Shown here: piece after piece, positions 16,965-23,941 of the stretch
Layout of the letters: every line of letters starts with the position of its first letter
How positions within the stretch are numbered: position 1 is the first letter of the stretch
NCBI RefSeq assembly: GCF_001623875.1
Contig: NZ_LWAE01000019.1
Span: 1-36,575, forward strand
Length of the DNA: 36,575 nucleotides
Direction: 5' to 3'
From: Clostridium magnum DSM 2767
Lineage (GTDB): Bacteria > Bacillota > Clostridia > Clostridiales > Clostridiaceae
Notes under the pieces: generated by a model
Told to the model about the DNA's origin: nothing
Databases searched by the model: none
What the model saw: only the letters and a program-made list of their open reading frames with translations
Made by a program: the position numbers and the translations under genes

Positions 16965-17276
16965 TCATTGGGGATTACTTGGGTTACCAATTTTTTCCTC
17001 TAGCTTATTTAGCCTTTCACTTATATTTTGTAAATCGTACTTAGATGCTAAGTTCATTCCATTTAGCAGTTCTAGAATATCTTCTTTGGTTAAAGGTTTA
17101 TATTGTTCTGTTTTACTTTTAACATTTCTTTTTAATTCCTCGGAAAGATCCTTTCCTTCATCTATAGTTAACTTGCCTTTTATAACCATATCATCAATTA
17201 ATTTTGAAGCTTTCTCGTAAGTATATGCTGCAGAACCTATACCTGCTAAAAATAAGTTTTTTAAATCACTAATCAT
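16965..17276 (-). CDS. Phasin-like small helical protein
   Basis: A 103-residue, mostly helical protein. It has a short hydrophobic start (LKNLFLAGIGSAAYTYEKA), then amphipathic helices rich in Lys and Glu, with LNKLEEKIG as a heptad-like tail. This is the pattern of the phasin-like family (YP_001995012-type or PhaF-like), often encoded directly before a UbiB-type kinase. There is no reason to think it coats polyhydroxyalkanoate granules here. ATG (complement of 17274-17276) follows GAGGTGTTAC. Its promoter lies in an AT-rich stretch to 17340. Confidence 0.72.
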   Translation of the reverse strand: MISDLKNLFLAGIGSAAYTYEKASKLIDDMVIKGKLTIDEGKDLSEELKRNVKSKTEQYKPLTKEDILELLNGMNLASKYDLQNISERLNKLEEKIGNPSNPQ

Positions 17277-17425
17277 AGTAACACCTCATAATTATTATAT
17301 TTTTTATTCTAATATAATATACCCATATGAGAAGCCAATTAATAATAAAATTGAGGTATTTTCAAAAAAAAACTAAAAATACTCATAATTTATGTAAATT
17401 TAAGCTAAAAAAGTTATATATAAAA

Positions 17426-17454
17426 TTGACATTTATTTTGAATTATAATAAAAT
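17426..17454 (+). promoter_or_regulatory. Promoter of tRNA-Arg(CCT)
   Basis: TTGACA (17426-17431), 17 bp, TAAAAT (17449-17454), about 15 bp before the likely start of the transcript that carries the tRNA at 17476. Confidence 0.8.
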
Positions 17455-17475
17455 ACAAGGGTAACAAGTAAATAT

Positions 17476-17552
17476 GCGCTCGTAGCTCAGTTGGATAGAG
17501 CGGTGGTTTCCTAAACCATGTGCCGGGGGTTCAATTCCTCTCGGGCGCACCA
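17476..17552 (+). tRNA. tRNA-Arg(CCT)
   Basis: A 77-nt cloverleaf: acceptor GCGCTCG pairs with CGGGCGC, the loop TTCCTAA gives anticodon CCT (reads AGG), and CCA is encoded. It stands alone between its own promoter and terminator. Confidence 0.96.
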
Positions 17553-17558
17553 AGTTAC

Positions 17559-17592
17559 AAACCTTGTAGTCTACAGATTACAAGGTTTTAAC
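17559..17592 (+). terminator. Terminator after tRNA-Arg(CCT)
   Basis: AAACCTTGTA / TACAAGGTTT with a 10-nt loop, followed by a short T run. Confidence 0.82.
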
Positions 17593-17654
17593 TATATTAG
17601 ATATTTTTTTATATGTAGGATAATTAAATATATCATTATGGTTGGGAGTACATT

Positions 17655-18095
17655 ATGCATAAAAGTTTTATGCTTGAGGCTATACATGAAGCTAAAAAGT
17701 CTCTTATTTTGAAGGAGGTTCCTGTAGGTGCGGTTATAGTTAAAGAAGATAAGATAATAGCTAGAGCACATAATTTAAGAGAAACACAGAAGGATCCAAC
17801 AGCTCATGCAGAGATATTGGCTATTAAAAAAGCTTCAGAGGTAATTGAAAATTGGAGACTAAGTGGTTGTAGTATGTATGTTACCTTGGAACCATGTCCT
17901 ATGTGTGCAGGTGCTATACTTCAATCAAGAATAAGTAATTTATATATAGGAACCTTTGACCCAACAGCAGGGGCTTGTGGTTCGGTAGTAAATATACTGC
18001 AAAATGATTCATTAAATCATTGGACTAATATCCACTGGGCTTATAATGAGGATTGTAGTAATATATTAGTAGACTTTTTTAAAAAGAGAAGATAA
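17655..18095 (+). CDS. tadA: tRNA adenosine(34) deaminase
   Basis: A 146-residue zinc deaminase that converts A34 to inosine in tRNA-Arg(ACG), which is itself encoded at 11598. The catalytic HAE is at 51-53 and the zinc motif PCPMC at 80-84 (Cys81, Cys84). ATG 17655 follows TTGGGAG. The gene is intact, but its last ~100 bp plus the following 11 bp are repeated in decayed form at 18752-18862, just before tRNA-Ser(CGA). In related clostridia tadA, serine tRNAs, SRP RNA and dnaX often follow one another directly, so the intervening 640 bp looks like an insertion. Confidence 0.97.
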   Translation: MHKSFMLEAIHEAKKSLILKEVPVGAVIVKEDKIIARAHNLRETQKDPTAHAEILAIKKASEVIENWRLSGCSMYVTLEPCPMCAGAILQSRISNLYIGTFDPTAGACGSVVNILQNDSLNHWTNIHWAYNEDCSNILVDFFKKRR

Positions 18096-18130
18096 TTTGG
18101 AGAGATAGAGCTTAAACATTAGGGGGAGTA

Positions 18131-18186
18131 AAATAGTGCGATTGATTTTCTATTAAAAAATAGGATATCAATTGTGCTATTTTTTA
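18131..18186 (+). terminator. Long hairpin terminator after tadA
   Basis: AATAGTGCGATTGAT on the 5' side pairs, with small bulges, with ATATCAATTGTGCTATT on the 3' side; an inner TTCTATT/AATAGG segment extends it. T6 follows. It lies inside the relict element, so it may be element-derived. Confidence 0.8.
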
Positions 18187-18196
18187 TGTATATGAC

Positions 18197-18345
18197 GGCT
18201 ATAACGTATATGACGCATTTATGTATAGAATTTCACTTGTTTTTGTATCTACGTTGAATATATATTGTATTTACAATTATTTGTAAATCACACCAAATAA
18301 TAAGTATGATGTATCTACAACACACATGCAATGTGGATACATAGC
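18197..18345 (+). repeat. Relict of a parM-type upstream region (TTGTATCTAC boxes)
   Basis: The boxes TTGTATCTACG (18243-18253) and TTGTATTTACA (18265-18275) start 22 bp apart, as in front of parM at 12026 and 12048. A further direct box TGTATCTACA lies at 18310-18319 and an inverted one, TGTGGATACA, at 18332-18341. Upstream, ATAACGTATAT and ATAGAATTT also recur in the same order as at 11977-12027. No parM gene follows; AATGGAG near 18365 resembles the parM ribosome site. It appears to be a decayed copy of the partition control region. Confidence 0.7.
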
Positions 18346-18540
18346 TAATAAGTAAAAGTAATATAATGGAGTTAACGCAATACAATTTGCAAAGTTACTT
18401 AGATTAAAGTTCATTCGTGTGTATATCTTAGAAAATAGTAAACTACAATTTTTTAAATCTCTACTGAATATTTTTTAAAAGCTTGTACATAATTATAGAA
18501 GAGCTAGCTTTAAAAAATATTTTACAGGAGGATAACCAGA

Positions 18541-18630
18541 ATGAAAAAGCTTGTTGTTAAAACTTCAACTAAAAAGCCAAGTAAAAAAAACACTGATAAG
18601 TATTTAAGTTGTGTCGGTAAAAACTTTTAA
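18541..18630 (+). CDS. Small lysine-rich peptide, 29 residues, unknown
   Basis: The frame reads MKKLVVKTSTKKPSKK, then NTDKYLSCVGKNF. It has nine lysines, one cysteine and no hydrophobic membrane segment. A strong ribosome site (CAGGAGGAT) sits 9 nt before ATG, the best evidence that it is translated. The composition resembles a peptide precursor with a basic leader and a short Cys-containing core, but no modification or export gene is nearby and I do not recognise a family. It lies in the relict element between the box array and the duplicated tadA end. It could also be a chance open frame. Confidence 0.5.
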   Translation: MKKLVVKTSTKKPSKKNTDKYLSCVGKNF

Positions 18631-18751
18631 TTTATGTAGTAGAAATCTAAGTCTTATTTATGTATATTGAATTTTTAATATAGCAAATGCTATAACTGAC
18701 CTGACAAGATAAAACCAATAGGACTATTTTAAGAAAAATAAATCAGCGTTG

Positions 18752-18854
18752 CTGCAAAATAACTTGTTAAATCATTGGACTAATAACCACTGGACTTATA
18801 ATGAGCATTGTAGTAACATATTAGTAGATTTTTTCTAAAAGACAAGATAAAAAC

Positions 18855-18862
<8 letters not shown>
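18752..18862 (+). pseudogene. tadA: Duplicated 3' fragment of tadA (attR-like direct repeat)
   Basis: This 111-bp stretch matches 17997-18106 with roughly 14 differences. It still translates as NHWTNNHWTYNEHC and SNILVDFF before a stop, against NHWTNIHWAYNEDC in TadA. The repeat continues past the tadA stop to GGAGAGAT, which here is the first 8 nt of tRNA-Ser(CGA) and in the other copy is followed by unrelated DNA. The pair thus brackets 18107-18751 like the two ends of an integrated element or a single-crossover plasmid insertion. Confidence 0.85.
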
Positions 18863-18947
<85 letters not shown>

Positions 18948-18979
18948 AAAAATTATTATCAAAATTTTTTATAAAAGTG

Positions 18980-19008
18980 TTGAATTACTTTAAAGTTAAT
19001 AGTATAAT
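18980..19008 (+). promoter_or_regulatory. Promoter of tRNA-Ser(GGA) and SRP RNA region
   Basis: TTGAAT (18980-18985), 17 bp, TATAAT (19003-19008). Immediately after the start site is a small hairpin TTGTCTCG-ATT-CGGGACAA (19014-19032), without a T run long enough to be a clear terminator. Confidence 0.75.
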
Positions 19009-19062
19009 AAGTCTTGTCTCGATTCGGGACAAAATTAAATAATTTTCATGAGTGGGTAATAT

Positions 19063-19152
19063 GGATAGATGTCCGAGTGGTTTAAGGAGCACGCCTGGAA
19101 AGCGTGTGTAGGGGCAACTCTACCGGGGGTTCGAATCCCCCTTTATCCGCCA
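19063..19152 (+). tRNA. tRNA-Ser(GGA), predicted ligand of the T-boxes
   Basis: A 90-nt class II tRNA with loop CTGGAAA, anticodon GGA (19097-19099, reads UCC/UCU), a long variable arm and a GCCA end. Both serine T-boxes in the window present UCC as specifier and UGGC in the antiterminator, which fit this tRNA. Confidence 0.97.
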
Positions 19153-19162
19153 TTAAACCTTT

Positions 19163-19431
19163 GTCGTGCTAGATGGGGAGTTAGCGGTGCCCTGTAACCT
19201 GCAATCCGCTATAGCAGGATTGAATTCCTCGATTAGGCTATAATACTGTGGGGTCTGGCCCATATAAGTGGCGTTGAGAATTGGGTCCCACGCAACGAAA
19301 ACTCATGAACCCCGTCAGGTCCGGAAGGAAGCAGCGGTAAGTGATCATTTTCGTGTGCCGTGGATAAACCTGGTTTGAGTTAACTGTATGGGTAACGCTC
19401 ATAGTTTATCAGACAAAGCGAGGTGCACGAC
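19163..19431 (+). ncRNA. ffs: Signal recognition particle RNA (large type, with Alu domain)
   Basis: About 269 nt. Its ends GTCGTGCT and AGGTGCACGAC pair. The conserved S-domain tetraloop region is GTCAGGTCCGGAAGGAAGCAGC (split here as GTCAGGTCC and GGAAGGAAGCAG) near 19314-19335. The long 5' part (GGGGAGTTAGCGGTGCCCTG) matches the Alu-type domain found in Bacillus and Clostridium scRNA. It binds Ffh for membrane targeting. It follows tRNA-Ser(GGA) by 10 nt and precedes dnaX, the usual clostridial order. Confidence 0.95.
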
Positions 19432-19455
19432 TCTATATAGTTTAGACTGATATTG

Positions 19456-19481
19456 AAGATACCAAAAGGTGTCTTTTTTTA
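19456..19481 (+). terminator. Terminator of the SRP RNA
   Basis: AAGATACC-AAAA-GGTGTCTT followed by T7. Confidence 0.9.
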
Positions 19482-19528
19482 TTGTATAACTTGAAATATT
19501 TAGAGATAAGTTTAACTTTAATTGCATG

Positions 19529-19557
19529 TTAACTCTTAACTAAATATAGGATATAAT
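19529..19557 (+). promoter_or_regulatory. dnaX promoter
   Basis: TTAACT (19529-19534), 17 bp, TATAAT (19552-19557), about 36 bp before the dnaX start codon. Confidence 0.72.
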
Positions 19558-19592
19558 TATAATGTCTGAATAGATTAAAGAAGGTGATTTAA

Positions 19593-21230
19593 TTGGCTTA
19601 TACCGCATTATATAGAGAGTGGAGACCAAAAACATTTACGGATGTGGTTGGTCAAGAACACATAACTGTAACACTAAAAAATCAGATAAAAAATCATAGA
19701 ATAGCTCATGCTTATCTTTTATGTGGAACAAGAGGTACAGGTAAAACATCTACGGCAAAGATTTTTTCAAAAGCAGTAAATTGTTTGAATCTTCAAGATG
19801 GGGAACCTTGTAATGAATGTGAAATGTGTCAGAAGATAAATAGTGGACTTTCAATAGACGTAATAGAAATGGATGCAGCGTCTAAGAGACGATTAGAGGA
19901 TATAAAAGATGTAATAGAAAATGTAAAATATCCGCCCCAAGAGGGGAAATATAAAGTATATATAATGGATGAGGTTCACATGCTTACTCAAGAAGCAGTG
20001 AATGCATTTTTGAAAACATTAGAAGAACCTCCTTCAAATGTAATATTTATATTAGCAACCACAGACCCCCAGAAACTTCCAGTTACTATACTTTCTAGAT
20101 GTCAAAAGTTTGATTTTAGAAGAATTAAAAGCTCTAGTGTATTTGATAGACTTAGAAATATTGTTAAGGATCAAGGGGTTTTTGCAGATGATAAAAGCCT
20201 TAGTTTAATATCTAGAATGTCTGATGGTGCAATGAGAGATGCATTAAGTATATTAGATCAAGCCATATCAATGGGAGAAGGAAAGGTAGAATATAATGGA
20301 GTTGTAACAATGCTTGGGCTTGTTAGTAATGAAAATTTACTTAAGCTTACAGAAAGCATAATAGAAAAAAGTGTTGAAGCATCCATGAGGACAATAGATG
20401 ATATAGTATTTAGTGGTAAGGATATATATACATTTATTAGGGATATGATAACCCATATGAGAAACCTACTAATGGTAAAGGTTTCTCAAAATCCGGAAGA
20501 AATCTTAGATATGTCAGAGGAAAACTTAAACTTTATAAAGGAACAGGCACAGAAAATAAGAATAGAAGAAATAATGAGGAATATAAGGATACTTCAGGAT
20601 GCAGAAGAACAATCTAAATGGACCAAACAAAGCAGAATATATTTAGAACTTGCTGTAATAAAGATGTGTAAGATAGAATATGATACATCAAAAGAAGTTA
20701 TGCTTTCACGACTAAATAGACTTGAAGAAGCATTAAAGGACGGAGAAATAAAAGTATCCTGTGAAAGAATTATTCCTAAATCAGTAAATAGAGAAGTAAG
20801 CCAAAAATCAGAGGTCACAATAAAAAAAGAAGTAAAAGCAGATGAAACTATACAGCCTATAAAGGGTGAAAATATATATTCTAAGGTTTCATTAGATATA
20901 GTGAAAAAGAGTTGGAAAGATATATTAGAGGCATTTAAAGCAAGAAGGCAAATGGTCTTATTTGCAGCTTTGACTACAGGTGAAGTAGTTAAGTGTGAAA
21001 ATGGGATAATAACTATACGATATGAAAAAGATTATGGCTTCCATAAGCAAAGATTAGAAAGGGAAGAAAATAAAAAAATTGTAGAAGATATATTTTCAGA
21101 ATTGCTAAAAGAGAGATTAAAAATACAATATATTATAGATGGAGAAGGTACTAAGACATTTAATAACTCTCCAGAACAGTTGCTAAAAGATGCATTTGGA
21201 GAAGACTTAGTGGAAATAATTGACGAGTAG
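19593..21230 (+). CDS. dnaX: DNA polymerase III subunits gamma/tau
   Basis: A 545-residue clamp-loader ATPase. Walker A is GTRGTGKT (45-52), the zinc site Cys64, Cys73, Cys76, Cys79, Walker B DEVH (126-129) and the sensor region SRC (168-170). Domain III and a lysine-rich linker follow, then a C-terminal part. Translation starts at TTG 19593, supported by AAGGTGAT. The usually conserved AASNxGV box after domain I reads AASKRRLEDIKD here, an odd substitution. It begins the dnaX-ybaB-recR-yaaL-bofA series; ybaB starts 77 nt downstream. Confidence 0.97.
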   Translation: MAYTALYREWRPKTFTDVVGQEHITVTLKNQIKNHRIAHAYLLCGTRGTGKTSTAKIFSKAVNCLNLQDGEPCNECEMCQKINSGLSIDVIEMDAASKRRLEDIKDVIENVKYPPQEGKYKVYIMDEVHMLTQEAVNAFLKTLEEPPSNVIFILATTDPQKLPVTILSRCQKFDFRRIKSSSVFDRLRNIVKDQGVFADDKSLSLISRMSDGAMRDALSILDQAISMGEGKVEYNGVVTMLGLVSNENLLKLTESIIEKSVEASMRTIDDIVFSGKDIYTFIRDMITHMRNLLMVKVSQNPEEILDMSEENLNFIKEQAQKIRIEEIMRNIRILQDAEEQSKWTKQSRIYLELAVIKMCKIEYDTSKEVMLSRLNRLEEALKDGEIKVSCERIIPKSVNREVSQKSEVTIKKEVKADETIQPIKGENIYSKVSLDIVKKSWKDILEAFKARRQMVLFAALTTGEVVKCENGIITIRYEKDYGFHKQRLEREENKKIVEDIFSELLKERLKIQYIIDGEGTKTFNNSPEQLLKDAFGEDLVEIIDE

Positions 21231-21307
21231 GTAAAAGTACTCATTATACTTTACAAAAATATGATATAATTAAAAATAAGTTTAGATAAGTTAAGGAGGA
21301 TTTATTT

Positions 21308-21649
21308 ATGGCAAGAGGTGGATTCCCTAATATGGGTGGAGCTAATATGAATAATATGATGAAACAGCTTCAAAAAGTTCAAAAGCAAATGGAAGAGATG
21401 CAACAGGAAGTTGAAAATAAGGAGTTTACAGCTACAGTTGGTGGTGGAGCAGTAACTGCAGTAGCTAATGGTAAAGGTCAAGTATTAGATATAAAGATTA
21501 AACCAGAAGTTGTTGATCCTGATGATGTAGAAATGCTTCAAGACTTAATTTTAACTGCTTGTAATGAAGCTTTAAAAACTGCAGCAGAAGAAAAAGAAAA
21601 TGCAATGAAGAAAATAACAGGAATGCCTAATATTCCAGGAATGTTCTAA
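21308..21649 (+). CDS. YbaB/EbfC nucleoid-associated protein
   Basis: A 113-residue protein with a Met/Asn/Gly-rich start, an N-terminal helix with MMKQLQKVQKQMEEMQQEV, then the conserved core TATVGGGAVTAVANGKGQV and DLILTACNEALKTAAE. YbaB proteins form tweezer-like dimers that bind DNA. The gene is nearly always between dnaX and recR, as here. The ribosome site is AAGGAGGAT. Confidence 0.95.
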   Translation: MARGGFPNMGGANMNNMMKQLQKVQKQMEEMQQEVENKEFTATVGGGAVTAVANGKGQVLDIKIKPEVVDPDDVEMLQDLILTACNEALKTAAEEKENAMKKITGMPNIPGMF

Positions 21650-21662
21650 TAAACTATAAATT

Positions 21663-21690
21663 CAGCCCCATCTTTAAAGATGGGGTTTTA
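21663..21690 (+). terminator. Hairpin between ybaB and recR
   Basis: AGCCCCATCTTTAAAGATGGGGTTTT: stem CCCCATCTTT / AAAGATGGGG with T4. It is probably a partial terminator, since recR starts 18 nt further on. Confidence 0.82.
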
Positions 21691-21707
21691 AAATTGAGGT
21701 GATAAAT

Positions 21708-22304
21708 ATGGATTTTTATCCAGTAGTAATAGAAAAACTTATAGAAGAGTTTGCAAAGTTACCGGGAATAGGATATAAAACTGCACAGAGGCTTACTATT
21801 CATGTGTTAAATTTACCGGATGAAGAAGTTAAAGAATTTGCTGAAGCGTTAGTTAAAGCAAGGGGTACAATAAAGTACTGCTCTACATGTGGTAACTTTA
21901 CAGATAAGGATCCTTGTCCTATATGTTCGAATCCAAATAGGGATAAGAGTACAATATGTGTTGTAGAACAACCGAAAGATATAATGACTATGGAAAAAGT
22001 TAAAGAATTTAATGGGGTATATCACGTACTTCATGGGAATATATCACCTATGGCTGGAAGGGGGCCAGATGATATAAAGTTAAAGGAACTTATAAGAAGG
22101 ATGAGTGGGGAAGTAAAAGAAGTAATAGTAGCAACCAATCCTAATATAGAAGGAGAAGCTACAGCTATGTATATATCTAAGATATTAAAGCCATTAGGAG
22201 CAAAGGTTACTAGAATAGCTCACGGAATTCCAGTAGGTGGAGATCTAGAGTATGCAGATGAAGTTACTTTATCAAAGGCGTTAGAAGGAAGAACGGAATT
22301 ATAA
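21708..22304 (+). CDS. recR: Recombination mediator RecR
   Basis: A 198-residue protein: helix-hairpin-helix KLPGIGYKTAQRL (about 17-29), a C4 zinc finger (CSTCG and CPICS, about 54-71), a Toprim domain (VVEQPKDIMTMEK, and NPNIEGEATAMYI with catalytic-site acids), and the Walker-like GIPVGGDLEYAD tail. It loads RecA at gaps with RecO/RecF. The ATG at 21708 follows GAGGTGAT; a GTG 9 nt upstream lies within that site. Confidence 0.97.
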   Translation: MDFYPVVIEKLIEEFAKLPGIGYKTAQRLTIHVLNLPDEEVKEFAEALVKARGTIKYCSTCGNFTDKDPCPICSNPNRDKSTICVVEQPKDIMTMEKVKEFNGVYHVLHGNISPMAGRGPDDIKLKELIRRMSGEVKEVIVATNPNIEGEATAMYISKILKPLGAKVTRIAHGIPVGGDLEYADEVTLSKALEGRTEL

Positions 22305-22312
22305 TGTATACC

Positions 22313-22363
22313 AACTCCAATTTATGTCAAATATTATTAATATGACATAAATTAGGAGGAGTT
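22313..22363 (+). promoter_or_regulatory. Hairpin that can sequester the yaaL ribosome site
   Basis: AACTCC (22313-22318) and AATTTATGTCA (22319-22329) can pair with TGACATAAATT (22343-22353) and, after a 4-nt bulge AGGA, GGAGTT (22358-22363). The bulge and the second arm hold the AGGAGGAG ribosome site of yaaL, 2 nt before its start codon. Seventeen pairs in total. Either a translational control element or a recR-distal terminator without T run. Confidence 0.55.
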
Positions 22364-22365
22364 TT

Positions 22366-22638
22366 ATGGACAGAAAAAGAATAGCTAGTTATTTAATAAA
22401 AAAATCAAAATATACAGAAGAGCAAAAACGATTATTAAACGCAGTAGATAAAGCAAGAGAAGACCTTGATATAGCTAGACAATACTTTGATATAGTTAAT
22501 GATCCTAGACTTGTAGATTATGCAATTTACATGGAAGAGGCTGCTAAAGCAAAGTATATGTATTTATTAAATGAGGCTAAAAAAGCTGGATTAAAGTTTC
22601 AAGGAGATACCATAATTAAAGAGGTAAGTGCTAGCTAA
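22366..22638 (+). CDS. YaaL/DUF2508 family small protein
   Basis: A 90-residue, charged, helical protein: DRKRIASYLIKKSKYTEEQK, then DKAREDLDIARQYFDIVNDP and VDYAIYMEEAAKAKYMYLL. This is the DUF2508 (YaaL) pattern; the gene regularly lies between recR and bofA in spore formers. The function is not known. The ribosome site is inside a possible hairpin. Confidence 0.88.
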   Translation: MDRKRIASYLIKKSKYTEEQKRLLNAVDKAREDLDIARQYFDIVNDPRLVDYAIYMEEAAKAKYMYLLNEAKKAGLKFQGDTIIKEVSAS

Positions 22639-22654
22639 GATAATACACTTATTG

Positions 22655-22697
22655 AAGTAAAAAGTAAAAGTCTGCTGCTTTTACTTTTTACTTTTTA
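22655..22697 (+). terminator. Terminator after yaaL
   Basis: AAGTAAAAAGTAAAAG / CTTTTACTTTTTACTTT, loop of about 7 nt, continuing into T-rich DNA. Confidence 0.85.
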
Positions 22698-22758
22698 TTA
22701 ATACTTTTATTTTACTAGAATATAAATTTAGTAGTGATAAAATTAAGGAGGGATAAAT

Positions 22759-23019
22759 TTGCAGTTTGAGTATATAGGTTATTTTTTAGTTGCTATATTG
22801 GGGTTATACATACTAGTTAAAGTATTTGCTTGGCCATTAAAATTACTATTTAAACTAATTATAAACGCTGTACTTGGGGTAATACTTCTACTTGTAGTTA
22901 ATTTTATTGGGCAATATTTTAATTTTTATATTGGTATTAATGCTATAACTGCAATTATAGCAGGTTTTCTAGGAGTTCCAGGTGTGATATTCCTTATTAT
23001 ATTTAAGCTCTTTCTGTAA
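22759..23019 (+). CDS. bofA: BofA-family pro-sigma-K processing inhibitor
   Basis: An 86-residue membrane protein with two or three hydrophobic segments (about 8-28, 31-50, 60-84). The C-terminal half NAITAIIAGFLGVPGVIFLII holds the BofA signature. In Bacillus BofA holds the SpoIVFB protease inactive in the forespore outer membrane. The start is TTG 22759 after AAGGAGGG. It follows recR-yaaL, as in other spore formers. Confidence 0.9.
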   Translation: MQFEYIGYFLVAILGLYILVKVFAWPLKLLFKLIINAVLGVILLLVVNFIGQYFNFYIGINAITAIIAGFLGVPGVIFLIIFKLFL

Positions 23020-23058
23020 AGTAAAATTTGTTTTATACATCTTTTAAATAATAATTGA

Positions 23059-23700
23059 TTACAGAAAAAATTGATATAATGCAAGTAAGATTATTATAAT
23101 TCCAGAAATCATATCTGCATTACTTTCTAGAACTTCAGATAAAAACCTCTTACCAATATAGTACCCAACTGGTATAGTTAGAAAACTAAAGATGAATGTT
23201 ATCAAAGATGTTAATGTTAAACTTAAACCTGATATACTAGCGCCTATGCCTAATCCCATGTTGTTTAAAGCTAATGCGAGTCCTAAAGCAAAAGCTTCCT
23301 TCAAGTCTATGTTTCCGGAATTATCTATATCTGCTTTTTCTGGGCTTTCCAATAATTCGCCACAATTATAGTATTCTATTTTTACTTGTTTTTTCTGAGG
23401 ATTTTTCATAATAAAGTCCTCTTTTTTTATTCTTCTCTTTTTTAGTGAATTTACTATAAACCATAATCCTAGAACTATAAGAATGATACTTCCCATAATA
23501 TTGGCAATATCCGGAGATATAAAATAACCTATAAATTTACCAACTGACATAGATAAAAAGGTACCAGCACAAGATATAAATGCTATTAAAAGATTACTTA
23601 ACAAAGATATTCTAAGTTTTTTAATGCCGTAGGCAATTCCTACAACAAGATTATCAAGACTGGCAGATATAACGAATAGTAGAATAGATACAATATGCAT
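23059..23700 (-). CDS. ytaF: YtaF-like sporulation membrane protein (MntP fold) with EF-hand loop
   Basis: A 213-residue protein with about six hydrophobic helices in two similar halves (SASLDNLVVGIAYG in the first, ALGLALALNNMGLG in the second), as in MntP-type manganese exporters and sporulation protein YtaF. Between the halves, DIDNSGNIDLKE (124-135) fits a calcium-binding EF-hand loop exactly: D-x-D-x-S-G-x-I-D-x-x-E. The transported ion, if any, is not known for YtaF. The start (complement of 23698-23700) follows AGGAGGC. It converges with bofA; I see no clear terminator in the 39 bp between. Confidence 0.86.
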   Translation of the reverse strand: MHIVSILLFVISASLDNLVVGIAYGIKKLRISLLSNLLIAFISCAGTFLSMSVGKFIGYFISPDIANIMGSIILIVLGLWFIVNSLKKRRIKKEDFIMKNPQKKQVKIEYYNCGELLESPEKADIDNSGNIDLKEAFALGLALALNNMGLGIGASISGLSLTLTSLITFIFSFLTIPVGYYIGKRFLSEVLESNADMISGIIIILLALYQFFL

Positions 23701-23849
23701 AATAGCCTCCTATAGTAAAGCAGTTCATATTTATACTATTCATATTTAGTGAGGAAGGTTACATAATGAATATTGAATTATTAATAAGAATCAATTAGTT
23801 ATTTGTAACTAGAGAAGTATGTTATTTGTGTTTTAAGAAAAAAATATAA

Positions 23850-23941
23850 TAATCCACAAAAACACTAATAATTGTGGATGAAATCTGTGAATATGTGTAT
23901 AATTTTTATAAAAACTGGAGATGATATATTGGTTATCCACA
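23850..23941. promoter_or_regulatory. Cluster of DnaA boxes over the sfsA start
   Basis: Five sites match TTATNCACA exactly or with one mismatch: TAATCCACA (23850-23858, +), TCATCCACA (complement of 23873-23881), ATATTCACA (complement of 23886-23894), TTATACACA (complement of 23894-23902, exact) and TTATCCACA (23933-23941, +, exact). The first two form an inverted repeat ATCCACAA / TTGTGGAT. TATAAT at 23898-23903 overlaps the fourth, so DnaA may control sfsA or be titrated here. Confidence 0.72.

Noticed and set aside
23766..23798. Ten-codon frame MNIELLIRIN behind GAGGAAGG, between ytaF and sfsA
   Set aside because: A good ribosome site but too short, with no regulated codons and no downstream hairpin to suggest an attenuator; not called as a gene.
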